Source of the DNA: Drosophila miranda
Taxonomy: Eukaryota > Arthropoda > Insecta > Diptera > Drosophilidae
Direction: 5' to 3'
NCBI RefSeq assembly: GCF_003369915.1
Contig: NC_046674.1
Coordinates: forward strand, 2,728,001 to 2,792,000
Length of the DNA: 64,000 nucleotides
Positions 1-11,700 of the stretch are shown here, piece after piece (the first letter of the stretch is position 1; every line of letters starts with the position of its first letter). A model generated the notes under the pieces. That model worked only from the letters and a program-made list of their open reading frames with translations. It was not told where the DNA came from and searched no databases. Made by a program: the position numbers and the translations under genes.

Positions 1-520
1 CAGAGGAGGAGGAACAACGCATAAAACATAACAAAAAAAAAAGAAAAAATTATATGCATGCAAAAAATAAAAGAAATAATAAATGAGGAAGAGGCTGGGC
101 CAAGAGGCAGGGTACATTCAAGCGGACGGTAAGGCAGCCCCGCCACGGGTGACCTATTTCCGGCTCTTTCTCGCTCATTGGAATGCCACTGGAGCCGCCC
201 TCCCCTCGCAATATATGTACCTTGTCTCGAACGATGGCCAGCGGGTATAAAGTTTTGCCCCTACCACCGCACCACCCCACCACGCCCCCACCCATTAACA
301 AAAGGCGGCTTTACAGCTAGCTTTGCTTAAAATTTATTATATTTTTTATTTTTTTCCGCTTTTCCTTCCGCTCTCATCTTTTTATTCCTTATGTTTTCTT
401 TTCCCCTTTTTGTTTTTGTTTTTTGTTGTTTTTTTTGGCGCAGTGTAGTACAAATTTTTGTTTAACAAAAAAAATAGGACAAAAGGCGGCACATGCACAT
501 CATACTTTTAGGAGGGGCGA

Positions 521-543
521 GGGGGGGGGGGGGGGGGGGGGGG
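521..543. repeat. Poly-G run (G23)
   Basis: There are 23 consecutive G residues just after a G-rich lead-in. A run this long is a polymerase-slippage hotspot, so its length in the assembly may be wrong. Nothing coding depends on it. Confidence 0.95.
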
Positions 544-700
544 CAGCCGCAGCAGCGGAAAAGCTGCAGCGCGCAAGAAAAACCTTTCAAGTTTTTGGGG
601 CTGGGGCTGCGGCTGCGAGGGGGGGAAAATGTGTGTGAAAAACGGCCAAAAGCCGCTGCCGCTGCCGCATTGTTTGGCCAGCAGTGCGTCAGTGTGGAAT

Positions 701-728
701 GTGTGTGCGTGTGTGTGTGTGTGTGTGT
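701..728. repeat. (GT)n microsatellite
   Basis: Dinucleotide GT tract with one GC interruption, about 165 bp upstream of the Tim13-like start codon. It lies in what is probably the gene's upstream region. Confidence 0.9.
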
Positions 729-892
729 TGGCCAAATAAAAAACTGCACGAATAGCAAAAAGACAAATATGTATAAAAAAGTGGAATAGCACACAGCTGT
801 GGCAAAGCCGTCAAATTGTTGCAACAAAACATTCGAAACGTTTTCAAATACAGGAGCAAAAAAACGAAACGAATAAATTGAGGGGCAACGAA

Positions 893-1216
893 ATGGCAGA
901 TTCGGCAACAGAAGCTCCTCCCAAGGAGCCCGCGCAGGACTCCCCGATGGGGCAGATCAAGAGCAAGTTCCTCGTCGAGAACGTCCGCCGGATGATCGCC
1001 AAGATATCGGACAGGTGCTTCCGCAGCTGCGTGGACAGCATCTCCACCTCGCTGGCGACCGAGCAGCGGATCTGCATCGGGGCCTGCGTCGACAACTATC
1101 TGGACTCCTACAACCTGGTCAGCCACGCCTACCTCAAGCGCTGGCAGAAGGAGTTCGACCAGAAGGGCAGGGGCAGGGGCAGGGGAACGACAGCAGCCCC
1201 TTCATTCAAGAAATGA
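893..1216 (+). CDS. Tim13-like small TIM chaperone, intronless
   Basis: This single-exon frame encodes 107 residues. Small TIM proteins are hexameric chaperones of the mitochondrial intermembrane space that escort hydrophobic precursors to the inner membrane. The family signature is visible: twin CX3C motifs at Cys42-Cys46 and Cys61-Cys65, separated by 14 residues. The stretch after them (DNYLDSYNLVS, residues 67-77) resembles the Tim13 branch (DRYMDAWNLVS-like) more than Tim8, Tim9 or Tim10. The protein is longer than typical Tim13 (about 90-95 aa), with a Pro/Glu-rich N-terminus and an Arg-Gly repeat tail (residues 92-98). The start was chosen at the ATG with A-rich context (gaaATGg); the frame extends upstream only through a TTG. 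No neighbouring gene is close, and it may lie inside an intron of a leftward gene. Being intronless, it could be a retrocopy paralogue of Tim13. Family is near certain, orthology is not. Confidence 0.85.
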   Translation: MADSATEAPPKEPAQDSPMGQIKSKFLVENVRRMIAKISDRCFRSCVDSISTSLATEQRICIGACVDNYLDSYNLVSHAYLKRWQKEFDQKGRGRGRGTTAAPSFKK

Positions 1217-1217
1217 T

Positions 1218-1223
1218 AATAAA
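1218..1223 (+). terminator. Poly(A) signal of Tim13-like gene
   Basis: A perfect AATAAA begins one base after the TGA stop (1214-1216), so the 3' UTR would be only about 15-30 nt. Confidence 0.6.
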
Positions 1224-4200
1224 GTTTTCCCGGGAGGCATTCCCTCGGCAGCAGCTCAGCAAAATGTCCTTCGCACTGAGGATCTACCTTGAAAGTTTTC
1301 TTCTTGTGAATTGCAAACATCTGTTCGGATTCGTAATACCCTGGCAGCAAGCAGCATCGCCTCCTAATGGAGGGACTAATAACTTACGAGGGTTTTCACA
1401 CTCCAAGGACTCGGAGGCAACGTTTTGCAACACTTTGGGGGGGGGGGGACAGCAGCTGCAGCAATGGAAGACCTCACTGACAGAAACATTTACTACACAA
1501 AATACGAGAAAGGAGAAGAAAAAGAACCAGAGAGAGAGAGAGAGGAGCGGCAGGGCAGCAAAGCAGCTTACGGCTTGCACAGAACTGCAGTAAATGAGGC
1601 AGCAGCAGTGCCAGTGGCTGTGGCAGTGGCAGTGGCAATTTTGGCAGTTGAGAAAATCTATTAGTTCATGGGGAAACATTATTCCGGAGCCGCATGGAAG
1701 AAGAGGTAGGGCGCCACAAGGACTTCAAAAGGGGATTAGGGAGGGCAAGACGGGGGAAAGGGTTCTCATTCGATCGGGCACACAATTGGGGATCCCTTCT
1801 CAAAGAGAGTTTGGGCATTCGAGAGCCCCCAAGTCCGTCCTACTTTTGGTGGCACAAACATCGATTCATCCAATCATTGGCCCTTCCGTTGAGTGTATAA
1901 ATTCTAGAAAACACTATTCACGAGGGGAATTCCGATGAAATGAGATCCACACCGAAAACTGCAGACTGCCCCGCAGAAACGGACGGCATTCGCGCGCTTT
2001 TGCTGCTTTTATTGGGAATCCTCAAACAAAAGAGGACGGACAGACGGACAGACGGACAGTGGCAGCTGTGGCAGCCACATCATCAGCACTAGGAGTGCCA
2101 GTGGCAGTGGCAGTGGCAGTTTCAGGCGGCGATACCACCGAAACAAAAGCAATTATTAGCATAGTCATTAGCACAGCGGCAGAGGCAGAGGCTGCAGCGG
2201 CAGCGGCGGGAATCCGCGATGAACAAATCTCATAGAACAGAAAATTCTACAGAATCTGTGCTGCTGCTAATTAGCGATGGGAACCCACACAAAAACCAAA
2301 AAGTAATAATACAAAAAAGAAGAGCAAAAGCACAAAAGCACAAAACATTCGCACATTCCAAGTACTGTTCGATGGTTGGAAATCAATCCCAATGCGGGCT
2401 TAGAAATAAATCGATAGACATAATCCTGTTATATGCATCAGCACTGGCGCGGGGCAATAGAATTTGTGGGGGACCCGAGGCACTAGAGGGTTAATGAGGG
2501 CGCAGGGAAGTCGGCTGTGGAGGGCCAGAAGAGCGACAAATGAGAGAGACAGATCCCCTGGAATGGAGCAGGATGGATGTCTGTCCCAGAAAGAGCGGGA
2601 TGGAACGATCACGCGACGGACGGCTCGGAGGAGAGCCACGAAAGGAACGATGGAATTGGGAGACAGAGAAGTGTAGGCAGAGGCAAAAGGAAGATAGAAA
2701 AGTGGCAGGTTATTTATAAATTCAGTTAACGAAAATAACCCCAAAACGAGACCCAAATGGGGTCGCCACTGGGCGGGGCGGGGACCTTTTCTGCTCTCCT
2801 GCAGGGGGATTATTTGGCATTATTTTGCCTTTGTCTCTTCGGCGAAATCATAATCACAGTGGGGATAAAAAGAAACACAAATAAGGAGCTTCTATGGAGG
2901 AGCCTGCCGCTGCTGCCGGCGCTGCTGCTGCAGCAAATCATTTATTAAACACAAGATGGGACCTGACCTCCTTCATCCTTTATCCGGGAGCGGGAAGCGG
3001 GGAGCGGGAAGCGGGGAGATGAAGGGGCAGCACTCTTTTCTAGGACTTGAGCGAGCGAGCTCCTCCGTTGGGCCCCCACTTTCGATGGCGTGCACGCGGG
3101 GGCACACAAAATAATGACTAAGCCGCATCCATCCATGAGTGGGGACCACGAGACCTCGAGACCTCGAGACCCGCTGCTGCATGAAAGAAACGCGAATGAA
3201 TGAACGAATGGATGGGGCCCACAACTGGGGCACTCAATGCATCATCATCTTAAGCCGCATCAAACGAGATTTGTCAGAGCTGCCTGCCACAGCCACAGCC
3301 ACTGCCACAGCCACTGGCAGGGAGAGGAGGGCAGATGTGGAATGAAGAATGGACTCCAGGCTCTCGACTTCCAGGATCAGAGCTCAACCGAAGGGGGATG
3401 CGGGAAGAAGCGATCCTAGACGAAGTATTAGGAGACCCTCGGAATCTTCATCAGATCTACCTTGAATGATGCCCCATACATGCCCCACAGCGATCTCCAC
3501 CAGCTGATCTTTCCACCCATCAATGCAGCAGCACAGGAATCCTCAGAGGCCGCTATTCCAGTTCCATCCACTAATCAGAGCGTCTAATTATAAGAGTATT
3601 CCATCAGAGAGCCACTCCGCCCCCCTTGAGCGCCACGAGGGCATGGCATGAGATGCAAAAAAACGAAAATTGGACAACTGGTTGGGGCTGGATGTTTGCC
3701 TCCAGCTCCAAAAAATCAAACAAAAACGTAGCATATATCAAGTGGCAGAAGTGGCAGGAGCATGTTGCAAGCACACAATATGTTGCCAGCTGTACAATGG
3801 GCCACTTAAGCGACAACAATAAAAAATTATTAGAATGCCGCAACGGCAGGAGAGGCACGAAGCACGAGGCAGGATACAGGAGAGGCAGCAGTGGCAGGAG
3901 CTTCAGCAGTAAAGGACTCTGCCTCCTTTCCTCCAGGCGACTGGGCGCACTTCATAAATCTACCGAAAGGCATATGAAATACGAGTGTATCCTGTGCTGC
4001 TGCTGCTTCTGCTGCTGCTGCTGAGTGCAGAGAGCCAATCATGTGGCATGCATCCCCAGGCAGGAAGCAAACGGTACACCGAGAAAAGCGACCGGCAAAT
4101 AAAGGACTTTATCGAAAGCACCCGAAGACAATGGACCCTCGAGGTCCTCGCGATCGAAATACCGCCAATAGCCGCCCATTTGATTTCCCTTGGACGGGGG

Positions 4201-5207
4201 AAAGCCTTCCAAGCAGCGCTCTCTTGGGGGAAAATGGTATTTCTGGAGTGACTTTGGGAGCCATCGATGAATGTTTCGGGGTTAGAAGATTGAAAAAAGG
4301 GGTTCTTTCAGTGTATAATAGAAAGAGACTAAGAGAAAGACTTTCAACAACTTTTTCCACTTTCTGCACACACACACACACACAGACACAGGACACACGC
4401 ACACGCATGGAATTTTTCATTTGATTTATTAACAAGCCATCGTTTATCATCGTGGGCAACAAAGGGTTAAGGGTCTGCAGAGGGAAGGCCTTCTTCGGGG
4501 TCCCGCCAGAGGCAGATCCAGAGGCAGATCCAGAGCCAGAGGCAGCGGCAAAGGCAGCTGCAACGCTTTTCGGAGTTGGATGTTGTTGGAGTCGTCCATT
4601 CCACAGCAATTGCCAATTTGTTGGATGCGAATGCCACTGCCACTGCCACAAGAGAGCAGAGCAGACCAGAGTGGGGGCAGCCAGGCACAAGCACCGAAAA
4701 AATATTGTATCTGTGAGGCGGCGGCGGCGGCACGGCACCAAAGATAAACAATCCGCCGCACGATAAACGGAGGCAGAAAGTCACGTAAAGTATGCGCCCA
4801 GAAATGCCGGAAAACAACAACAAAAACCGCGTAAAAAACACACACACACGGGAAAAGCGGATGGCATACCATTCCATTCCATTCCACCATTCCATGCCAT
4901 GCCATTCCATTCCTCACCGATAATTTATGGGGTTTATGCTGCCATGCTGAGTCCACGAGGTCTATAAAAATTAAGATATTTCCCATAAACTTTTCATACG
5001 CAAAGAGAGCGCAAAAAATGCCCATAACTTATGTTCAAAATATTTGTGTGTGTGTTTCAAAATGCCCCTGCCACATGCCACACCGTTTTCCCTAATATGT
5101 ACTTCAATGGACGTGGATTTCGGTGGAAAATCTGTGGCGTGTTGAAGCGTTAAGTTTCTCTTCTCCCATGTCTGTGTGTTGGAGTGTGTGTGGGCGTGTG
5201 TTCCCCC

Positions 5208-5243
<36 letters not shown>

Positions 5244-7690
5244 AGCAAACTAGTTGCACGATGGGAAAGGAGTCGCCGCCAGTGGCCGCTAGAATCTAGA
5301 GCTCTGCTCTACGTGGGTGCCGCCGGTTGCCGGTTGCCGGCTGCCCCTCCGACGGGGGTCCGGTCCGGTCTGGGGGCCAAAGATAAAATGTTGACCAATA
5401 AATTTTCTGACCATGAACGACAAGCACAGAGCAAAGGAGAGACAGAGATGGAAAGGGAGGGAGGGGAACAAAGAGAATGGGGGGACAATAATAAACAAGA
5501 ATGATTAGGGGGAAAGGGGGAAAGGGGAAAGGCACAACAAATATGGAATGCTCTCTCTGTTGATTGCTTGGAAAAAGAGTCAAAACAACAAATAAATAAT
5601 GCTGAATGGAATACCAGAAAGTTGTATTCAAAGATTCCATCGAAAGAAACTATGCGAGGGGGACCAGGAAAGAGGAGAACCTATGGGAATATCGTATATC
5701 ATATCGTATTTAGAGGGATTTAAGCGGCACCTTCGGAACGAACGATATCATGTAGAGGGAGTACTTAATGGACAGCCTTTGCCCCTGGGACTCTTCCTAT
5801 CTCTGTCTCGCTCTCGGAAAGGGTATCTCCGACAAATGTGGAAAAACTAGCGCGGCAAGCAACTGATGTCCGAAGTCCAGTCCAGCCAGCCCCATGTCCC
5901 CGCCGTCGCTGCTGCTGGACCAAGTTCCAAGACAAGTTAGGGGCCACGACGGCAGACGACAGACGACAGACGCCCGACGCCCGACGCTCGCCGACCGACG
6001 CCAGCGTAACGTGTGACGAACGAAGAACTAAGAAGGAAGGTAGGAAAAAGAGCGAGGCAAGCTTTGGGCTAGCCGAAGCATGACATACCCTTGCAGATCA
6101 ATCACTCCCGTGGGAAGCGAACGATCGTTCATGTGTCGGGTGCAAATGGTGGATAAAGGTGGCACGAGAGAGGGAGATATGTATAGGAGGGAGGGCCCGA
6201 AACTTCCTCTTGACGAGCCTTGAACCATTGCGAAACTCGCCGAATAAAGAATACAAGAAGGAGAACGGTTTCCCCATACCCTCCTCCCCCCCACCTATAG
6301 ACGGAAAAGAAGCCCACTTGCTCGTAGACGCACGTGTTCGGAGCTAGGGAAATGCCCTCGCCACAGGGATCGCTTCACTGCAGAAATTCCTGCCCAAGAA
6401 ATCACTCTAATTACAGAAATCACTTCCACAGAATCCCACTGGCAGTCGAAAACAAAAGAATCGATGCCCTGGCTGCGGTGCGGTGTAGAGTCTGTGCTGC
6501 GTGTGGAAAATTACCTGCTGTCGTTACCGACGCCCGCCGCCCGCCGCCCGACGACCGTCGCCGGCCACTAATTGATAAGCTTCATATCTACAAAATGTAT
6601 CTCCATATTTTCGTATTCGTATTCGTATCTTCGGAATTATTCAGAGCACATTTACAGCTACAGTTACAGTTACAGACTCAAATTTGGAGCACTCGTGTTA
6701 GGTAAGTAATTAACTATGTAAATTTCAAGGGGAAATAGAAGGGTGAAGGGTGAAGGGGGAAATTGGGCAAGCCTTTGCTGGCTGCTGCCTCTTCTTTTTA
6801 CCTGTCGCATCTGTGACGCACGGACGCTGTCGACGCCGACGTCAACGTTGGCTTCGCTTACGCAGCAGCACAAACACAAACGTGTTGCGCGCACACACAT
6901 GTACGGGGGCAGGCACACCACTACCACTGCAGATTCGCACAGCTGGTAAATGCAACGAATGTGAGGCCCAAAACAGAGGCGCAGAGAACACAATGCGAAA
7001 AATAAAGAGTTATGTCAATTTCCCTGCTTCCGCTGCTGCTGCCAAACACTGGAATTACGGTTGTTTCTTGTTGCTGCGGCTGCTGCTGCTTCTTCCACTT
7101 TCGATGCGGTTGTTTTTGTTTTTGTTGCTATTTGGCACGTGAATCGACAAGCGCATTTTTCGAATTCTTGCACACACTCATTCGCTTTTTGCATTTGTTT
7201 ACGTCACCCACACACACGCGCAAACACACAAACGTTCTCGTGAATGAAAGGCGCGTAACATGCCAGCGAGAAACAAAAAAAAAAAACTTTGAGAAATTGG
7301 CAATCAATCGCCCACCGCCGCCGCCGCTTCCGCTGCCATGAACCGCACGGAAATAAACAAAATTTATTTATAAATTTTTAATCGCGTACAATTCTTGAGG
7401 AATATTGTAATGGTATTTCGAACATTGCGCGGTAATTGGGGTAATTTTGCAACAAAAAACCAGCAGCGTCGCAGGCAAAAATCGAAATTTCCACGCTCGT
7501 TGCCCCCTTGATCCGCGAGCTGACTCTTTGTTGATAAGGCTGGCCGATTAGCACATCTATCCGCCTACCGCCTAGCAGCGAATTGTTTTAGCAGCACGCT
7601 GTGTTTCGCGTTCGTTTATTGGAATTGTTGTTTACAACGACGCGCTGCGACCGCTCGGCTCAAAAAAATTGGAAGTTTTGATAACATTTG
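1224..7690. other. Non-coding, repeat-rich stretch
   Basis: I find no supportable coding exon here. It holds CAG/CAGTGG-type repeats (for example 1594-1640, 2090-2130, 3285-3320), a CA tract near 4367-4384, CCATT pentamers near 4868-4915, a GA tract at 5213-5238, and tandem GACG/CGAC-rich sequence near 5940-6000. The open frames here follow these simple repeats and do not look like proteins. A promoter motif facing left at 7695-7705 makes an intron or 5' UTR of a leftward gene the likeliest identity. Confidence 0.5.
5213..5238. repeat. (GA)n microsatellite
   Basis: Continuous GA dinucleotide repeat. Such tracts can bind GAGA factor in flies, but no promoter motif is apparent beside this one. 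Confidence 0.85.
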
Positions 7691-7694
7691 TGAA

Positions 7695-7705
7695 CAGTGT
7701 GACCG
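7695..7705 (-). promoter_or_regulatory. Motif 1 (M1BP) core promoter element, facing left
   Basis: The minus strand reads CGGTCACACTG, an exact match to Drosophila core promoter Motif 1 (YGGTCACACTR). Motif 1 normally lies at or just upstream of TATA-less start sites of housekeeping-type genes. The orientation predicts transcription leftward from about 7690. The sequence left of it (7300-7690) has lower simple-repeat content and several CG-rich patches, as expected of a 5' UTR. I could not fix a splice donor, and no coding exon for such a gene lies in the window. Confidence 0.5.
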
Positions 7706-7931
7706 CGCATTTATCGTTTCGTTCGAACTTAGCCCACTTAACCCCCTCTATTTAAACATTTGAACAGCTTGAGTGACAACGCGGAAAAGAACACTGTTTT
7801 TATATTCATCTATATTCATCATTGCTAAATAAGCAAATACCACGATATCTTTTACCTGCACACTGCTTAACTTTCTTCAAGTTTTTTAGTTTTCGTGGAG
7901 AGTATTTTAATACCCACTGGTCGACAATGGG

Positions 7932-8198
7932 TTAATCGTTCGCTGTCCTTGATAGGAATTCGTATTCCTTTATTTTGATATTCGGTTTAATATTACTAGC
8001 TAGATAGAACTCTCGGCACTGAGCACATAGCTTAAGCATATCAATAAATACATTTTCTATAAGATTGGCAAATTTTAAAGACTCTTTGCCGTTGATTGTG
8101 TCCAAAACACGGTTTAAACAAAAAAGACCAAAGCATAAAACGTAAGTGAGGATGAAATGAAACGTAAGGGAGCATGAAATGTTACGTAATTTGAACAC
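7932..8198 (-). CDS. Possible 88-aa hypothetical protein
   Basis: This 88-codon frame lies in AT-rich, non-repetitive sequence. It starts at an ATG and has a hydrophobic N-terminal segment (roughly residues 9-28) that could act as a signal peptide or signal anchor, followed by a short Lys/Glu-rich part. I recognise no family. No AATAAA follows closely and no promoter motif precedes it. It could be a chance frame, a young gene or a decayed exon. Confidence 0.22.
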   Translation of the reverse strand: MFKLRNISCSLTFHFILTYVLCFGLFCLNRVLDTINGKESLKFANLIENVFIDMLKLCAQCREFYLASNIKPNIKIKEYEFLSRTAND

Positions 8199-8599
8199 TT
8201 GTTGCTTGTCAACCGGCGATATGGACTTTTGTACACCCTATTTTTTTGTAATTTGAATTAAAATTTTATTTTCCAAGCTGATTTGAAACATTAGTAATGA
8301 TTTGTTATGAGACTGACATGTCTTAGATCTACTTATGCATATGATGCACAATTTTTCGTTGCATGTATGAGCTTCAGGTTCGGATGGAAGTTGGGTTCAT
8401 GAACTGAAACGTTCTTTACAGTAAACAGTGAAAGAACTGGGTTCACCTCAGCCCATTAAACCCACAATTAAAAATCATTATTGAAATTAACATATTAATG
8501 CAATGAACGTTACGTAGTTTCATAAAGTAATAAATTGAAGCCAGGTAGCGAGCTGGTGGTTCATTGTTATGGGCACTGGAACTTGGAACTTGAATAATT

Positions 8600-8685
8600 C
8601 GTCAGTATATATTTTGAAAGTGAGACGGTATATTATGGTATATTTCTGATAGATTTATCGGTAAATCCGCGGTCCACACTGGTGG
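8600..8685 (+). promoter_or_regulatory. Vps8 promoter cassette (GTATATT repeats plus Motif 1-like)
   Basis: The stretch holds several GTATAT(T) units, then TTTATCGGTAAATCCGCGG, then GGTCCACACTGG (8671-8682), a Motif 1 element carrying one inserted C. It ends about 95 bp before the Vps8 ATG. The same order of elements occurs at 22376-22478 before the second zinc-finger gene, where the DRE is perfect (TATCGATA). Confidence 0.6.
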
Positions 8686-8776
8686 GGTGGGCGTAAAAAT
8701 TATTTCATTCAGTAAAACATTATCGCATTAATTCATAAATAATTAATCAATTACGCCACGTAGCGGAGGGTGCAGC

Positions 8777-11700
8777 ATGTCCGAGTTGAAGGCACCGTCA
8801 CTGCAGTCGCTGCTGGAGTCGGATCGCGGCTCCACCGACAGCCTGCTGGCCGAATCTTTACAGCTCGACTTTGAGGACGTGAGTGTTTTTCCATTGAAAA
8901 GAGCAAAGAAAAATCGTTATTCACTTGAAAATTCATTAATGACACAAACAGCTGGACGATGCAGAGTTTGCCATTCCGCCCACCGACGTCCTGCCCACCC
9001 TGGAGGCGGTGCTCAGCGAATTTGAGGCCGATTCGGACGTTGCCTCAGAGCTGGGGGTGCCGGTGCCCCATGCCACTCCCACCCCCTCGATAGGGGAGGA
9101 TAGCGCTCTACGTGGCGACGGCCGCAGCGGCGGAGGCTCCATCATGCGATACACCCTCCTCCATGGCATATCAGCCCAACTGTCGTCCGCGGGGGAGCGG
9201 GTGAACGCTGGAGCGGCCAGCGCCTGTGCCGTGGCCGCCTACATAGCCGTGGGCACCTCCCACGGCCACATCCTGAACTTCGATGTGACCCAGACGCTGC
9301 GGTGGGCCCACCAGGACAAGCACGGCCACGGAGCCGTCTCCAGCCTCGCATTCAACGCGGATTCCACGCGTCTACTGGCAGGCTATGCCCGCGGCTTGGT
9401 CGCCATGCTGGACACGCACACAGGGGATGTTCTGCGAGAGCTCTTCGATGTGATTACCCCAAATACTGGAGTCCTGCACGTAAAGTGGACATCGCGCTCA
9501 TCCCTGGCGCTCTGCGCGGATGCGGGAGGATCTGTTTGGTCGCTGAGTTTCACCCGAAAGCTGGGGATCCGCGGCTGCAGCTCCCGGTGCCTCTTCTCTG
9601 GAGCGCGTGGTGAGGTCTGTGCCGTGGAGCCGCTCATCATGGACTCCCAGGGGCGGCATGACCTCGATCAGTATTGCATCGTGGCTTTGGCGACTCTCTC
9701 CAAGTACTTTATCGTCACAGTCCGACCGCGCCTTCGTGTGATCAAATATCATGTCCTGCAGGGGCCTCCCGACTGCCTGCCACTCCTCGCCTGGCACCTG
9801 GTGCTCATCCAAGCGGCGGACACCTCTCGCTCGGTGGATCCCGTCATCGTTGTGGGTCGCGGAAATCAGCTCTTCTTCCACCAGCTCTTCGTGTCGAATG
9901 GGCGGATCACGCTGCTCTACCTACGACACGTACAGCTCCACGGAAGCCTTCTCTCCGCCCATTGGCTCGGGCCCAAGTGCGTGGCATCGCTGGACACCTC
10001 GGAGATCCTGCATCTGGTGGATGTGCGCTCCAGCAAGGAGCTCGAGTGCATGGATATGGCCAATGCGGGACTCGTTTACGGCTCGGCGCAGTTCAAGGGA
10101 CTGGCCACGGGGGGAAATGTCTCTCCTGCGTTCGCCCTGGCCGGGAGCAATGCCTGCTACAATTCCGTAGTGTCGCGCGGCACGCAGCTGTATGTCCTGG
10201 GCGCCCGTTCCCTGCACATCATTGGCGTGCGGACGTGGTCGGAGAGGATTAGCTACTTGGTGAAGCACCATCGATGGCAGGAGGCCTGCCAGTTGGCACT
10301 CGATGGCTACGTTGCCTCCGTGGATCGTCCCCGAAAGCGGGCCCAAGCCAAAGAGCGCATCATAATGCTGTTCAGGGAATACATAGCCAACTCGGCGCGG
10401 GCCCCCGACTATTGCCTGGGATCCATAGTCAATTGTTTGATCACCATCGGGGAACTGGAGCTCCTGTGGACACAGCTCTGGGAGAAGCTGCAGGGCAACA
10501 GCACGGAGCTCTTTCTGCAGCACATCTCGGAGCACATCGAAAAGGAGACCATTCACAGCATCAATCCGGTGATATCGCAGGCCCTGGTCGACTACTGGCT
10601 GGAGCGCTCCCCCGCGAAGCTGGAGAAGCTCATCCTAAAGCTGGACTGGATGTGCCTGGACCTCAATCAGGTGCTGAAGGCAGTGAAGCGGCACCGCTTG
10701 TACCGCGCACAGATCTACCTCAACACGCAGGCCCTCAATGACTACACGGCAGCGCTGACGGAGCTCCTGCCTCTGGTCACGTCCCAGGAGACGGATTTGG
10801 GGAACTGTCTGTTGGTCTACGTTTCCAGCTGCCTCGCTGGCAGGGGCTATCCCACCGGGGACATTCCCGTGGAGCAGGTGCATCAGGTGAAGAACGACGT
10901 CCTGAGGTGTCTTACCTCCCAGCATTCCAAAGCGGGTCACGAGGAAGAGGAGCCGCCGTATCCCTATCTGCGGGCACTCTTGAAGTTCGACACGCGGGAG
11001 ACCCTAAATGTCATTTCGCTGGCCTTTCAGGAGCGGGAGTTCAGCAACGAGCTGGGCTTCTCCCACCGCAAGAGGATCATTTATTTGCTGCTGGAGATCA
11101 TGACGCCCGAAAATGCCACAGTGAGAACAGCACAGAACAGCCTCTTGGAAGGATCTCCCTTTGTAATTCTTTTGTAATTCTCCCTCTTTTCTAGTGGGCG
11201 GAAATCGGCTGCCTTCTGAACTTCATTGCCCAACAAATCTCCATGCAATGCTTGCCGCGGGACAGGCATCTCTTGCAGCGCGTCCTCAGCCACCTGGCCC
11301 AGGAGCATATCGACAATGAGAGCAGTCGCCAGCACTCGGAGCGGGAGAGCGCCTGGCATGAGCTTCTGTCGAGCAACTGCCTGGCGGACATCAGCACCGA
11401 CGAGGAGCAGCTGGCTCTGGCAGAGCGTGCCCGATGCTACTATGTGGTGGAGTATCTCCTGGAGAAGCTGCAGCGGTACGACAACATCCTCGATTGCTAC
11501 ATCCAGAATGAGTCCAGGCACGAGACCATGTTCGCGTATATGGAACGACATGTGTCTGTCCCAGAGAGATGCATTTATCCGCAATTGAAGCGACATCTTC
11601 GACAGCTGCTGGCGATCAATGCCAAGGAAACAACGCGTCTGCTAGCCCTGCACTACCCGGAGAGGGTTATGGAACTGCTGGAGAACCTCCTGAATGAGGA

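Noticed and set aside
521..543. G23 run as a G-quadruplex regulatory element
   Set aside because: It could fold, but a single uninterrupted homopolymer far from any defined start site is more simply a slippage repeat or an assembly artefact.
4109..4910. Long minus-strand frames (up to 210 codons) over 4.1-4.9 kb
   Set aside because: They run over CA, GCC/GGC and CCATT repeats. Composition is cyclic, overlapping frames are equally open, and no splice or conserved motif supports them.
9674..10741. Frames of 139-211 codons on both strands inside Vps8
   Set aside because: They are shadows of the GC-rich Vps8 coding exon; only the Vps8 frame continues through both introns and has recognisable domains.
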